Counted from the first letter of the stretch, positions 44,501 to 53,582 are shown. The stretch: 64,000 bases of DNA from Alphaproteobacteria bacterium (GCA_030426905.1 JAUHXQ010000005.1:1-64000); one strand, 5' to 3'. Notes: generated by a model not told the origin, from the sequence alone. Program-made: numbers and translations.

Positions 44501-47500
44501 GTCATTGCTTCTTGAGATAATCTTATATTTGGAATAGCTTTTATACACATTGCTTGCAATGTGGTTGGATCTGATTCTTTCCATACTTGTAATTGCTGGT
44601 ATAGCGTATGCAAATCACTTTCTGTTGTCCAGTCTTGCCATGTTGGTATTATTGCAAAAACAGGCTCATTACTTATATATAATGTTGTATCATATCTAAA
44701 TTTACTCATCTCATTGTGAAGCTCTTCAGATTTTATCTGAACTTGCACGTGCTGCAAACCAGGAATAGCATTTCTTAATGCGTAAAAAAAATCAGGAGAA
44801 ATAAGCAATTCTTTTTCATGCTGCATCTGTGCTTGAACTTTTCTTAAAAATTCATCTTTTGATAAATGAGTAGTTGTTTTATGAAGTTGCACAGAAGCAT
44901 GATATGCTTCCAGTAAATCTAGATTGCGGATATCGCCAATAAATAAACATCCTGAAGGTAATAGTAATTTTGTAGCTTTGTTAACTACCTCTAGCAAATA
45001 TTCTGCACTTGGAAAATGCTGTGTTACAGAGTTAATAATAATAGTGTCTACTTCTAAAACATCCCATTCTGAAAAGTCATCAGCTGGACGTTGAAGAGCT
45101 GTGACATGATTTAAATGAGTGGTACTTTCAGCCAATACTCGAACCATTGCAACAGCTGTTGGTGAAATATCTGTAGCAATATATGAAGTACAATGAGGTG
45201 CTATACGAGATACTAATAATCCAGTTCCACAGCCAATTTCTAAAACATTTTTTGGATTTAAAGCTAAAATACGGTTAACTGTATTCTCTACCCATTCACG
45301 CATTTCATGTTCAGAAATCAGCTCTCCTGTGTAACTACTACGCCATCCTGCAGTATTTAATGTCGGGTCAATCACTGTACTGCTTTGATATATTCCTTCA
45401 TAAACCTCTGTCCAATCTTTGGTATATTCATCGCAATCTATAAATTTTTCTGCTTCTACACTATTAGGAACAACATAAGCTGCTAACTTTTTTTGTTTTC
45501 CTTGATCACAAGTTACTACAGCACATTGTTTTACACTAGGATGCTGAGATAAAGAGGATTCTATCTCTCCTAACTCAATACGATGCCCACTAATCTTTAC
45601 CTGAGTATCTTTACGACCAATAAATTCAATATATCCTTTACTAGACCATTTTCCTAAATCACCTGTTTTATATAAGCGTTCTCCAGTTTCAGGGTGGGTT
45701 ATAAAACTAACTGCAGTACGTTTTGGATCATTCCAGTAACCTAAAGCAACACCCTTACCACCAATATGAATCTCTCCAATGATATCAAATGGGGTATAAT
45801 TTAATTGCTCATCCAATACATACATATGCTGATTAGTCATAGGCATACCATAAGGAATACTTTTCCAATCAGGATCTATAGCTTCAACAGGATAGATAAT
45901 TGACCAAATAGAGCCTTCCGTTGCACCTCCCAAGCTAATAAAAAGAGTTGAAGTAAAATGATGCTGTACATCATAAGGTAGCTCTAAAGGAACCCAATCA
46001 CCACTGAGCAATGTCACTCGCAAAGTATTTTCTAGCGCTGGATGAGCATTGTCTGGCAAATGGTTCAAATATTCTACTAACATTTGCATAAACATCGGTA
46101 CAGTATTCCACATGGTTATTTGATGAGTTGTAAGTAAATTAATCCAGTGACTAGGTTCCTTAACCCTATTTGCCTCAGGTAACACAATAGCCCCACCAAC
46201 AGACAATATGCCAAATATATCATAAATTGCTAAGTCAAAGCTTAAATTAGATAATGCTAATACTTTATCATGCTCATTAACACTAAACCTCTGATTAATA
46301 TCAAGAATAGTATTTAATGCATTTTGGTGACTTATTATTACTCCCTTTGGTTGTCCAGTAGATCCTGATGTAAAAATAACATATGCAATATCATTAGATC
46401 GCTGTTGTCTTGGTAATGTTGTAGCTAAAGAAGAAAAATGCTGAAAATCGTTATCAACAACAAAAGAAGTCACTTCTGATAAAACACTACTAGTAGATAA
46501 TTCTTCAAAGACAGCTTGTTGCGTTAAAACTAACCTTACTTGCCCCTGTATCATTACTTGCTGAATACGAGTTTCAGGCCAGTCTGCATCTATCGGCAAA
46601 AATGCAGCTCCCGATCCAATTATACCGAAAGATGCAACTATTTGCTCCCAACCTTTATGCATTAATATTGCTATAAGCTGATTAGGTATAGCACCAGACT
46701 CCTTTAGAGTGTGCGCAATACGATTTGCATAATTTAAGACCTCTCTATAAGTTAAGGTCTTATCATGAGCAATTACTGCAATATTATCAGGTGTTCTATG
46801 TGCTTGATGAACAAGTAATTCATATAAGGTATGATCTAACGACCAATCATTTGATACTTGATTCCATCTAAGTACAGAATCTCTTTCTTCAGCAAGATTA
46901 CGTATATTCGTTTGCTCTAATAAATTAAAATGAGTGAACCCCGATGTATGAAGCATATGAATAACATTGCTTTCTTCTGTAGCTTGATGAACATTAATTA
47001 ATGTCAACATACTAGCATCGTCGGTATTTTTTCTCCAAATCATCAAACTTACATGAGATATTTGAGCCCATAATAAAGCTGTTTGATATCCTAGCCATAA
47101 AGTTTTTGGAATTTCATATAACCTAACATAGGTAGTAAATGTTTCTGGTAGCTGACAGAATGCATCAATTTCTTGATTTTTTTCTTCAAAAGTAGAAAAG
47201 ACTGTTGTTAATGTTTGCGTTGCAGCAGCTGTAATACGTTCATTCAACCAATCTACTCTTCCACTTAAGCCAAGTTCATCTGGATATGGTTCATCAATGC
47301 CTGTTTTTGCTTCTATCATTATACGGTCTAATTCCTTCCAAGCAATTTGATATTGATGTTTCAGCTCACGCCACACAGCCGGTTTTATATGTTCAGGTAC
47401 ATCACCTACAAGTAAAGTAGCTCTTATTTCTGGAACCAAGAGTTGTCTTGCATTTAGATCATATTCTAAAGGTAAGAGGCGATCTACCAATTGACTACGA

Positions 47501-49470
47501 GTAACACCCAGTACATGAAAACCACAATCATCATCCCCTACCACAGGATGTTCAATGAAATTTGCAGCTTGAATCCTATCCGGAAAGATCCCAAATAAAG
47601 ATTCTTTTAGAGGAGCAAAATCTTTTTTTTCTTTAGATATAGAAGATATAGAAAGTGCATTAGATTTTAACACAGGCAACTTCATTGCAGAATCACCTGG
47701 CCATTCAGTTAAATATCCAGTAACTCTCTTGCAACAAGAAATACTATAACTTCTGTATACTTGTTCGTACCACATCATTGTCTCAGCACTAACTGCACCT
47801 GAATATGGAAGAGTAGTAGAAGAAGAAAAATCTCCACTGCTCATAGAAGAAACTGTAGATGCTATATCTTGGTATATGGTGTGCCTATCAATATATTTTG
47901 CGCCCTCTGGGCGACTTTGCAACAATAAGTGACGCGAAGGAAAAGCATAAAAAACTATTTTGTCATTTTTTAAAGACCGGTAAAGAGCTAAAGCTGGTGG
48001 TTTGGTTACTACACTATCATGAGATGCAAGAAAAACAGCACATGGAATCTCTTGAGACCAATGCTGTACATCACGAAATGCTTCTGATAAATAGGGAATG
48101 GTTGCCCGTGTCCTTGCAACAGCATGCTGGTGATTAACTTCAGGATCATCATTCCAAATTGCACGAAATACAGAAGGAGTAGTAGAAAATCCTATAAAGC
48201 GTTTTTGAAGATATAAGTTAGTTGAAGGATCATGGATAGCAGGAGTCATAGCAATAGCACCTTTTATACAAGAATGTAATGCTTGAAAAGCTTCTATTTC
48301 TCTACTACAAGCCAAAATCATAGTTGCACCTAAACTCTCTCCTACTAAATATTGTTCACTATCAGGATACGTAGTTACAATATGATTTAGTAGTGCCATA
48401 AAATATTGCTTCATAGTTGCAAGTGGTGGCATAGGTTGATCACGATCAGAAGACGCCCCATATGTAGGCCAATCAGCTGCAATAACTAACAATGATTCAT
48501 CTGGATCTGAGAGTGCAAGTAAAGTTTTTGCCATATCATTATACATTCCCTTATGTCCAAAAAGTCCATGTAGAGCAATAATGATTTTTTGCCTTGCAGG
48601 TGGCAGAATTTCAGGATCACTTTCTATTTTATATTGCGCAGCTTTCGGGTTTTCTACTTCTAGGCTTAGCATTTTTTGCCAAGGCTTATGCCAAATACGG
48701 ATTGGTATATCTTTTTCTGTTGCATCAACTCCATTAATTAAAGTAAAATGTACCTGATCATCATGATGAAATATATCTGATTCTCCCAGAAATAGAGTAT
48801 TACCTTGCATATTAATAGTTTCCAAAGAGCCATCAGACATTTTTAGTATTATTTCACCATCAGGACAAAACTTATCAGGGTCAACCACACTTAAAACATC
48901 GGGCTTATTGTTAGATTCCATAAATTGAATTAACGTATGACGTGGATTATTAGCTAAAGCCTTATACGATCTCAATATTTGACGCTCTTTAAGCAAAACA
49001 TCGGTAGGTTGAATTCTGTGTTGCAAATCAACTCTAGCTGCAAATTGATGTATAGGATCGTGTAAATAAACAGTAGTATGGCCTATGTTATTTTGTATTT
49101 GTATAACGTGAAGATGTGATGCGGCATTAAATCCAATCGCAATTACTATTCCTTGAGTGTTAGGAAAAGATGCCCAATTTTGAACAATCACATTTGCATC
49201 TAAAACAGTAAGAGACTCTATAACAACTTCATGAACAGAATGATCAAACACTGTTAACATATTTCTGAGCTTACTATTGAGATGACTTTGAATTCTTGGT
49301 AATGTTGTACAAAAACGATCTATTTGTTGATAGAGTTCTAAATCAGAAAGATCTTGTTCTAAAATAGATTTTAAAGCTATTATGGTTTCTTTAACAGTCC
49401 AAGGAGCATCATGATAGTGAAAACTAACTTGTGCAACAGCATGGTATATTGCTTTCTTAAACTCTGTCAT
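41569..49470 (-). CDS. Single-module NRPS fused to alpha/beta hydrolase, OTU-like protease and a novel tail
   Basis: A 2633-residue protein. Residues 1-290 unknown; about 295-560 alpha/beta hydrolase (ALHGLFGHKGMY, nucleophile Ser379 in GESLG, Asp in ASHDSVV, His in PSRHLLL). About 630-855 OTU-like cysteine protease (GDDDCGFH with Cys649; FTHFNLLE with His847). About 880-1790 adenylation domain (FTSGSTGQPKG near 1032, LYKTGDLGKW, GRKDTQVKISGHRIE) with an embedded methyltransferase near 1355-1640 (VLEIGCGTGLL) before the last motif (NGKVDRKALP). Carrier domain at about 1800-1870 (DLGGNSLL, Ser ~1847); thioesterase about 1885-2145 (GGWSLGGV, Ser1977; SGHHQAIMEG). Tail 2150-2633, whose last 225 residues match the tail of the MerA fusion. 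No condensation domain is present. Last gene of the merA-type operon. Product unknown. Confidence 0.88.
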   Translation of the reverse strand: MTEFKKAIYHAVAQVSFHYHDAPWTVKETIIALKSILEQDLSDLELYQQIDRFCTTLPRIQSHLNSKLRNMLTVFDHSVHEVVIESLTVLDANVIVQNWASFPNTQGIVIAIGFNAASHLHVIQIQNNIGHTTVYLHDPIHQFAARVDLQHRIQPTDVLLKERQILRSYKALANNPRHTLIQFMESNNKPDVLSVVDPDKFCPDGEIILKMSDGSLETINMQGNTLFLGESDIFHHDDQVHFTLINGVDATEKDIPIRIWHKPWQKMLSLEVENPKAAQYKIESDPEILPPARQKIIIALHGLFGHKGMYNDMAKTLLALSDPDESLLVIAADWPTYGASSDRDQPMPPLATMKQYFMALLNHIVTTYPDSEQYLVGESLGATMILACSREIEAFQALHSCIKGAIAMTPAIHDPSTNLYLQKRFIGFSTTPSVFRAIWNDDPEVNHQHAVARTRATIPYLSEAFRDVQHWSQEIPCAVFLASHDSVVTKPPALALYRSLKNDKIVFYAFPSRHLLLQSRPEGAKYIDRHTIYQDIASTVSSMSSGDFSSSTTLPYSGAVSAETMMWYEQVYRSYSISCCKRVTGYLTEWPGDSAMKLPVLKSNALSISSISKEKKDFAPLKESLFGIFPDRIQAANFIEHPVVGDDDCGFHVLGVTRSQLVDRLLPLEYDLNARQLLVPEIRATLLVGDVPEHIKPAVWRELKHQYQIAWKELDRIMIEAKTGIDEPYPDELGLSGRVDWLNERITAAATQTLTTVFSTFEEKNQEIDAFCQLPETFTTYVRLYEIPKTLWLGYQTALLWAQISHVSLMIWRKNTDDASMLTLINVHQATEESNVIHMLHTSGFTHFNLLEQTNIRNLAEERDSVLRWNQVSNDWSLDHTLYELLVHQAHRTPDNIAVIAHDKTLTYREVLNYANRIAHTLKESGAIPNQLIAILMHKGWEQIVASFGIIGSGAAFLPIDADWPETRIQQVMIQGQVRLVLTQQAVFEELSTSSVLSEVTSFVVDNDFQHFSSLATTLPRQQRSNDIAYVIFTSGSTGQPKGVIISHQNALNTILDINQRFSVNEHDKVLALSNLSFDLAIYDIFGILSVGGAIVLPEANRVKEPSHWINLLTTHQITMWNTVPMFMQMLVEYLNHLPDNAHPALENTLRVTLLSGDWVPLELPYDVQHHFTSTLFISLGGATEGSIWSIIYPVEAIDPDWKSIPYGMPMTNQHMYVLDEQLNYTPFDIIGEIHIGGKGVALGYWNDPKRTAVSFITHPETGERLYKTGDLGKWSSKGYIEFIGRKDTQVKISGHRIELGEIESSLSQHPSVKQCAVVTCDQGKQKKLAAYVVPNSVEAEKFIDCDEYTKDWTEVYEGIYQSSTVIDPTLNTAGWRSSYTGELISEHEMREWVENTVNRILALNPKNVLEIGCGTGLLVSRIAPHCTSYIATDISPTAVAMVRVLAESTTHLNHVTALQRPADDFSEWDVLEVDTIIINSVTQHFPSAEYLLEVVNKATKLLLPSGCLFIGDIRNLDLLEAYHASVQLHKTTTHLSKDEFLRKVQAQMQHEKELLISPDFFYALRNAIPGLQHVQVQIKSEELHNEMSKFRYDTTLYISNEPVFAIIPTWQDWTTESDLHTLYQQLQVWKESDPTTLQAMCIKAIPNIRLSQEAMTLQWLHTVDNFGFDSTAALKASIPTGIEPHVLIQLGKSLGLRTELYWNDEYSIQLFDVVFLNQPASVVGLIVVDTNPHCIEGDPRQYVNNPLISKLQHSLVPELIRHLEVKLPYYMVPFSLTLLAYMPLSSNGKVDRKALPEPLKEVSQQQSYTTLIATNVETILSQLFCEALDLDNVNIDSNFFDLGGNSLLAVHLITKINQRFETTHPVSLLFTHQTIQELSEVFQMHDTALSYRPMLVFHESGKYPPVFFVHSGRGGAEAYITLASSFHQEQPIYVIENYNYKNDPPLLETIEAMATKYLAYVQSVQQAGPFYLGGWSLGGVIAFEMAQIIKRQGQEVKVVYFLDTILFTKFECSRVRAGLKNVLQNDPFYRQLPQPYQDHVKEADRIQTLAMLAYKPLPYAGDVVLLKASDKWSFLEIPEFRLNWAEKKFMHKAFAKQHNGWSKLIPNLQTHSVSGHHQAIMEGDNAHTMARIIQADILQRCNPIRISACVSGDEDEQFAGDIIDADIQSMDKKSLEQNLQLLNFQRAHAGSVTASIMQYEQFEEQLDLARYYLIIDSERGYASSVMQIKSAFAPYSNVKILTTAMQYYNGMNTGACADNMLLSLSVLREYHAYMLQIKGPIYSHLVLAVEYSTVQEEDLMQRVQDINNALYRTEDTGSKSWEDYKRQFVDDEEQYYESYHMPRISSTVTIAYGTKELIENWNSIKYITREIIAPLLPVSVVKQFEELFRTLEVFQEVANYDIIWIGVHLTANIIGLKSLPSCNSVQIAYYSGLNTATYTAKYYAYQQSHQLVPKDLNPIETPLDFISQCGLSTVTGAVLGTINGISTVWVYGGIGAGKIMFDAATGAFFHGVSCYEQSWDGQEQQEKGYIESAVPYIADAGVGIYMISYVSHITSPADIDLKKIVMIQKATAVLSSVVMTDMTTKAIMSIVPEEIKVYANAKTEGFFDAIKEAYSNIFEYIVGESKDANTDL

Positions 49471-49521
49471 ATCTAATAACCAATGAGATTCATCTAAAAT
49501 TTTTATTTGTGCTCCTTATTT

Positions 49522-51153
49522 TTAATTTTCAACAAAGTCATTTTGTACTTCTCTATTGTAGCCAACAAGATTAGAAGCTTTATAAGCTACATATGAGACT
49601 ACATCACCTAAAGTATGCCCATAAAAATAGCCATTACTATTATCTCGCTTTTGTGCATTGTGATAGTAAGTTTCGATACATTGTTTAGCATCTTCGTTGA
49701 GCACATATTCCTCACTTTGAAAAAAATCCTTACTTCTTTCATAATGCCTTTTTAAACCTTCGGGCAATGTTAGGATATCCATCCTCTCTGAACCTTTATA
49801 CATTCCAGAATATCCCATCCCAATATCTGTTAACAAAGCAGCAAATGGCATATCTAATAATGTGCCATTGTAATTTTCTCCGTATAATGTTTGCAAGAAA
49901 TCTTTCTTATCTTCGTATCCAAATATTTTTAAGACACATAATCTTTGTTCTTCATTCTCATCTATAGCTTTTTGCAATAATGAATGAGGTTTACCCAAAG
50001 TTTCTTCATAGGTTTTGGTAGTAGAAAAAGCCCGCAGTGCCACTGTGATTCTATCAACATTAGATGGAGGCAAAGTACCATCTCCATGAATTTTATAATT
50101 GTTAAAAACAATCCCTTCACCTGGTTGTAACTCCCAATAATAACCATATATTTTTTCTGCATCACAATATTTGCTTTGTAAATACATTGCATGTATGTAA
50201 AAATTTGCAATTACTTTCTCAGCATGAGGAGTAGCGTTAGAAGTGTATCTATAAAAAGCAGCATCAATCGCTTGCAAATTTTCTAAAGAAAAAATTTTGC
50301 TGTGTTGTTTTATAGTTTTATACATATAGGCTATGCTTGGCGTCTCAGCTACAGCATCTTCAAATATCATAAGAGGCTGCGTACTATATGAGCTTTCTGT
50401 CAAAGTAACCCAAAAACTCTTTTGCATTTCTGGCATTAGCAACTTTTCTTTAAAAGGTACTGGGTAATTTACAGCAGCATTTCTTGCGTTATGTGTTCCT
50501 AAAGCAGTGCTTCCTGCTTTCACAATTAAACCTTCAAACATTATTCCCTTAATCTCAGGAAAATGTGCATAGACAGTCTCTTCCATGAATTGATAAAACT
50601 CGACTGCTGAAGGAGTAAAAAGAATAGAATTTTCAAACTGTAAGGAGAAAGGATTATACACTGTACTTTTAAAAGTAAGCTTTTCTACCATACCTGCTAT
50701 TTGCTCATGCATCTTCAAAGTTTTTCTTATTTCGTGCTTTAGTCTTTCTATTAAGTCTTGTGACATTCCTGTTCTTATAGCTACCGTAGGATAGTCCTTA
50801 TAGACCTTATTAGTATTGTAATATCCTGAAAATTTACTGGAGTGATAATTAGGATATTGACTAGTATAGTCTTGAATAAAATTCACAACCGCAGATTTGT
50901 TAGAATTAAAAAATTTTAACATTACAGATAAATGCTTATCGGAATGATGTTTTGATGACACACAAAGATCATGATCCGTTTTATGTTTTACTTTAGAGGA
51001 TAAAATCTGACCTTCATCTATCTTTACTTTTGGTTTACTAGATTTTATAGGTTCATAAGGATGAGCAATCCTATACAAAAATAACAAAGACGAAGTAACG
51101 AGCGTCGCTGCAAAACATTTATGTAAAGTTACTCTGGCGCCTCTCATTGTCAT
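49522..51153 (-). CDS. Membrane-anchored protein, possible Fe(II)/2-oxoglutarate dioxygenase
   Basis: A 543-residue protein with one N-terminal helix (FAATLVTSSLLFLYRIAHPY) and an exposed or cytosolic domain. The middle reads FWVTLTESSYSTQPLMIFEDA, then YYWELQPGEGIVFNNYKIHGDGTLPP and VDRITVALRAF. That is the strand-turn-strand pattern of the double-stranded beta-helix dioxygenases, with His356 and a following Arg in the right places for the distal metal and 2-oxoglutarate ligands. The proximal HxD/E is not clear; GTHNARN is the best candidate and lacks the acidic residue. It overlaps the MerA-fusion stop by 4 bases and lies 51 bases before the NRPS, so it probably tailors the NRPS product. 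Function tentative. Confidence 0.4.
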   Translation of the reverse strand: MTMRGARVTLHKCFAATLVTSSLLFLYRIAHPYEPIKSSKPKVKIDEGQILSSKVKHKTDHDLCVSSKHHSDKHLSVMLKFFNSNKSAVVNFIQDYTSQYPNYHSSKFSGYYNTNKVYKDYPTVAIRTGMSQDLIERLKHEIRKTLKMHEQIAGMVEKLTFKSTVYNPFSLQFENSILFTPSAVEFYQFMEETVYAHFPEIKGIMFEGLIVKAGSTALGTHNARNAAVNYPVPFKEKLLMPEMQKSFWVTLTESSYSTQPLMIFEDAVAETPSIAYMYKTIKQHSKIFSLENLQAIDAAFYRYTSNATPHAEKVIANFYIHAMYLQSKYCDAEKIYGYYWELQPGEGIVFNNYKIHGDGTLPPSNVDRITVALRAFSTTKTYEETLGKPHSLLQKAIDENEEQRLCVLKIFGYEDKKDFLQTLYGENYNGTLLDMPFAALLTDIGMGYSGMYKGSERMDILTLPEGLKRHYERSKDFFQSEEYVLNEDAKQCIETYYHNAQKRDNSNGYFYGHTLGDVVSYVAYKASNLVGYNREVQNDFVEN

Positions 51154-53516
51154 AGTTCCTCTGCTTGTAAATTGACTGGAGTTTCCCCTATAGTAGTAGA
51201 CTCTTCACTTTGCCAAATATTCATAGTCTGATAAAAACCTTCAATCCCATCTTTGATAAATTCAATTGCTTGATTTTCTATAGAAGTCAATACATCATCT
51301 ACTGATTTTGTAACTAAGCTTGTTGTTTGATGAATCAAAGACAACATGTTAATTGCCATAGTTGCTTTTGCTATCGCAAATACAGAAGAATGTGCACTTA
51401 CAAAATCATGCCTAGTAAATAAAGAAGCTGAATACATTGCAGCTCCACTAGCTAAGCAAGCAATATAAGGCAAAGCTTGCCCAGAAAAACTTGAAACATT
51501 CGTATCTATTTCACCATTTTGTACTCCATATATGTAATTATATTTTACTGCACTTAGGGCTAATCCAGAAACTCCATCAACAACAATAGCTTTGTAATTA
51601 TTACCTAACATATTATGTGAAGCTGAAGTAAGAGTAACAAATGCAGTTTCAACAAACATTGAATATCCATGAGTGTTTACAAAGTCTTTTATCGAATACT
51701 CATTATGATCTTGTGCTTGTAATGCAATTTGTTTTTGTTGATAATAAAAAAGCTGCCTCCCTGCATAGCCTAAAGTGTGCAATGCCGGAGTAAGTGCTTT
51801 ACTGGCTACAGAAGTGTCAACAGGAAGTGAATATGCAAGAGCTGCACCGCATAATGCATGAGCACCTATCCACAAACCATTTTCTTGTAAGAAGCTAGAG
51901 TTGTTTAAACTATGATTTTCTGTAGTAAAAACAGGAATTACTTCTGTAAAAAAATAAGATATAGCTGCTTTATTCTCAATCAGATTTAATCCAGTTGCAC
52001 TTGCAATAGCTACATGCCCCATATAATTTTGAATGGCTTTTACATCCGGCTCTACAGATTTACTACCACAACAGCTCTTCTTAGCTACTTGAGTAGCAGG
52101 CACAACTTCTTCATCAAATACCCCCGAATCTGCACAACAAGAAAGTTGTTTTACGTCTTTTGTAAATGTCTGCGCACATAATTTTAATCCTTCTACCATA
52201 GTTAAATAAGGAAATAATTTGCTTGACAGAGCAGTAACTGTCATTTGATTAGACATTGCTATTGCAATAGTCTGTACTATTTCACTTCCCTCAGGAGCTA
52301 AGATATGAGCCCCAACTATTTTGTGAGTATCGCTATTTGCCACCAATTTAATAAATCCACGTGTATCAAAATTAGCAAGAGCACGCGGAACATTGTCTAA
52401 TGTCAGAACTCTACTTGTAGTAGGAATTCCTTTTGCTTCTGCCTGAGCAGCAGTCAAACCAATAGTTGCTACTTGCGGATCAGTAAAAACTATTTTTGGT
52501 AGTACACTCAAATCAAGCTTAACAGACTTACCAAGCATATTAGCAGCTGCCCTAGTTCCAGCAGCAGCAGCGACATATACATATTGCGGAAGGTTTGTAC
52601 AATCTCCAGCTGCAAAAATATTATCGACATTGGTTCTAAAATACTCATCAATAATTACTTGACCCTTTGCATCAGTTTGTACACCAACATTCTCTAAGCC
52701 TAATTTAGCTGTATTTGCTTGCCTTCCTGCTGCTAACAATAACTGGTCTCCGTTAACCTGTCCTTTATTGGTGTTCACAAGAAATCCAGTGCTACCATCA
52801 TGCAATACTGATTCAATTCCAGTATTAAACATAATATTCATACCTTCTTCTTGTAAAAACGAGGCAAGTCCTTCTCCTATATCACTATCTTCACCTGATA
52901 AAACAGTGCTTCTTGCAATCATTGTAACTTTTGAACCTAATCGTGAAAAAGCCTGAGCCAATTCCGTTGCAACAACAGACGCTCCTATAACAACTAAATG
53001 CTCAGGTAAAACATTACTTTGTAGTGCTTCTGTAGATGTCCAATACGGAACGTCCTGCAGTCCTGGAATATCTGGAACAGAAGGAGAATTACCAGTAGCT
53101 ATAAGAATAGAGTCCGCTTCTACAAGGATAGGATCCCCTGCACTCTGATCTACGGCTAAAGTATTTTTATTAATAAAATGTGCAAATCCTTGCACATATT
53201 GAATATTTGGATTACTATCAAGAACATGTTGGTACTTTGCTTGTCTCAATTCTTCAACGCGAGCTTGTTGTTGTTCTGCTAAGGCTCCTTTTGATACTGT
53301 TGGGAGTGATTTGCTAAGTCCTGCAAATGAATGATGTTGTTGATCATGAGCAAGTTGAGCTGCACGAATAAATATTTTAGAAGGAACACATCCCACATTA
53401 ACACATGTTCCTCCTAAAGTGCCTGATTCGATAATTTTAACTTCAGCTCCTTTGCTAGTTGCATAAATTCCTGCTGCAAATGCGCTTGATCCGCTTCCTA
53501 TGATTGCTATTTTCAT
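51150..53516 (-). CDS. merA: Mercuric reductase (MerA-like) fused to a C-terminal hydrophobic domain shared with the NRPS
   Basis: A 788-residue flavoprotein. Residues 1-465 are a pyridine nucleotide-disulfide oxidoreductase: FAD motif IIGSGSSAFAAG, redox pair in GGTCVNVGCVPSK (Cys38, Cys43), NAD(P) motif VVIGASVVATELA, FAD motif NIFAAGDCTNLP and the end DVKQLSCCADSG with Cys460-Cys461. That vicinal C-terminal Cys pair is specific to MerA. No N-terminal NmerA domain. Another KSCCGSK follows near 482. Residues about 490-788 are an added domain with several hydrophobic helices, homologous over about 546-775 to the last 225 residues of the NRPS. Divergent from merR across a MerR-type promoter. 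It should reduce Hg(II) to Hg(0) with NADPH; the tail's function is unknown. Confidence 0.85.
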   Translation of the reverse strand: MKIAIIGSGSSAFAAGIYATSKGAEVKIIESGTLGGTCVNVGCVPSKIFIRAAQLAHDQQHHSFAGLSKSLPTVSKGALAEQQQARVEELRQAKYQHVLDSNPNIQYVQGFAHFINKNTLAVDQSAGDPILVEADSILIATGNSPSVPDIPGLQDVPYWTSTEALQSNVLPEHLVVIGASVVATELAQAFSRLGSKVTMIARSTVLSGEDSDIGEGLASFLQEEGMNIMFNTGIESVLHDGSTGFLVNTNKGQVNGDQLLLAAGRQANTAKLGLENVGVQTDAKGQVIIDEYFRTNVDNIFAAGDCTNLPQYVYVAAAAGTRAAANMLGKSVKLDLSVLPKIVFTDPQVATIGLTAAQAEAKGIPTTSRVLTLDNVPRALANFDTRGFIKLVANSDTHKIVGAHILAPEGSEIVQTIAIAMSNQMTVTALSSKLFPYLTMVEGLKLCAQTFTKDVKQLSCCADSGVFDEEVVPATQVAKKSCCGSKSVEPDVKAIQNYMGHVAIASATGLNLIENKAAISYFFTEVIPVFTTENHSLNNSSFLQENGLWIGAHALCGAALAYSLPVDTSVASKALTPALHTLGYAGRQLFYYQQKQIALQAQDHNEYSIKDFVNTHGYSMFVETAFVTLTSASHNMLGNNYKAIVVDGVSGLALSAVKYNYIYGVQNGEIDTNVSSFSGQALPYIACLASGAAMYSASLFTRHDFVSAHSSVFAIAKATMAINMLSLIHQTTSLVTKSVDDVLTSIENQAIEFIKDGIEGFYQTMNIWQSEESTTIGETPVNLQAEEL

Positions 53517-53550
53517 TGATTACCTCCATAATTTATTTACCACTAGATGC

Positions 53551-53582
53551 ATTATAAACCCAGGGGTATACTCCAATGTCAA
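53551..53582 (-). promoter_or_regulatory. MerR-type promoter/operator for the merA-NRPS operon
   Basis: On the minus strand, TTGACA (53582-53577) and TATAAT (53556-53551) are separated by 20 bases, longer than the 17-base optimum and like the 19-20 base spacers of MerR-controlled promoters. Between them lies the dyad GGAGTATACCCC (53574-53563), nearly self-complementary. Activator MerR distorts such promoters to align the boxes when metal is bound. The merR gene starts 80-110 bases away on the other strand. A ribosome binding site GGAGGTAA precedes the merA ATG. Confidence 0.85.

Noticed and set aside
41569-49470. Condensation or ketosynthase domain in the NRPS
   Set aside because: No HHxxxDG or DTACSSS-type motif was found anywhere in the 2633 residues.
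51150-53516. Dihydrolipoamide dehydrogenase or glutathione reductase instead of MerA
   Set aside because: The C-terminal vicinal LSCCA pair and the adjacent merR and merT are specific for mercuric reductase.
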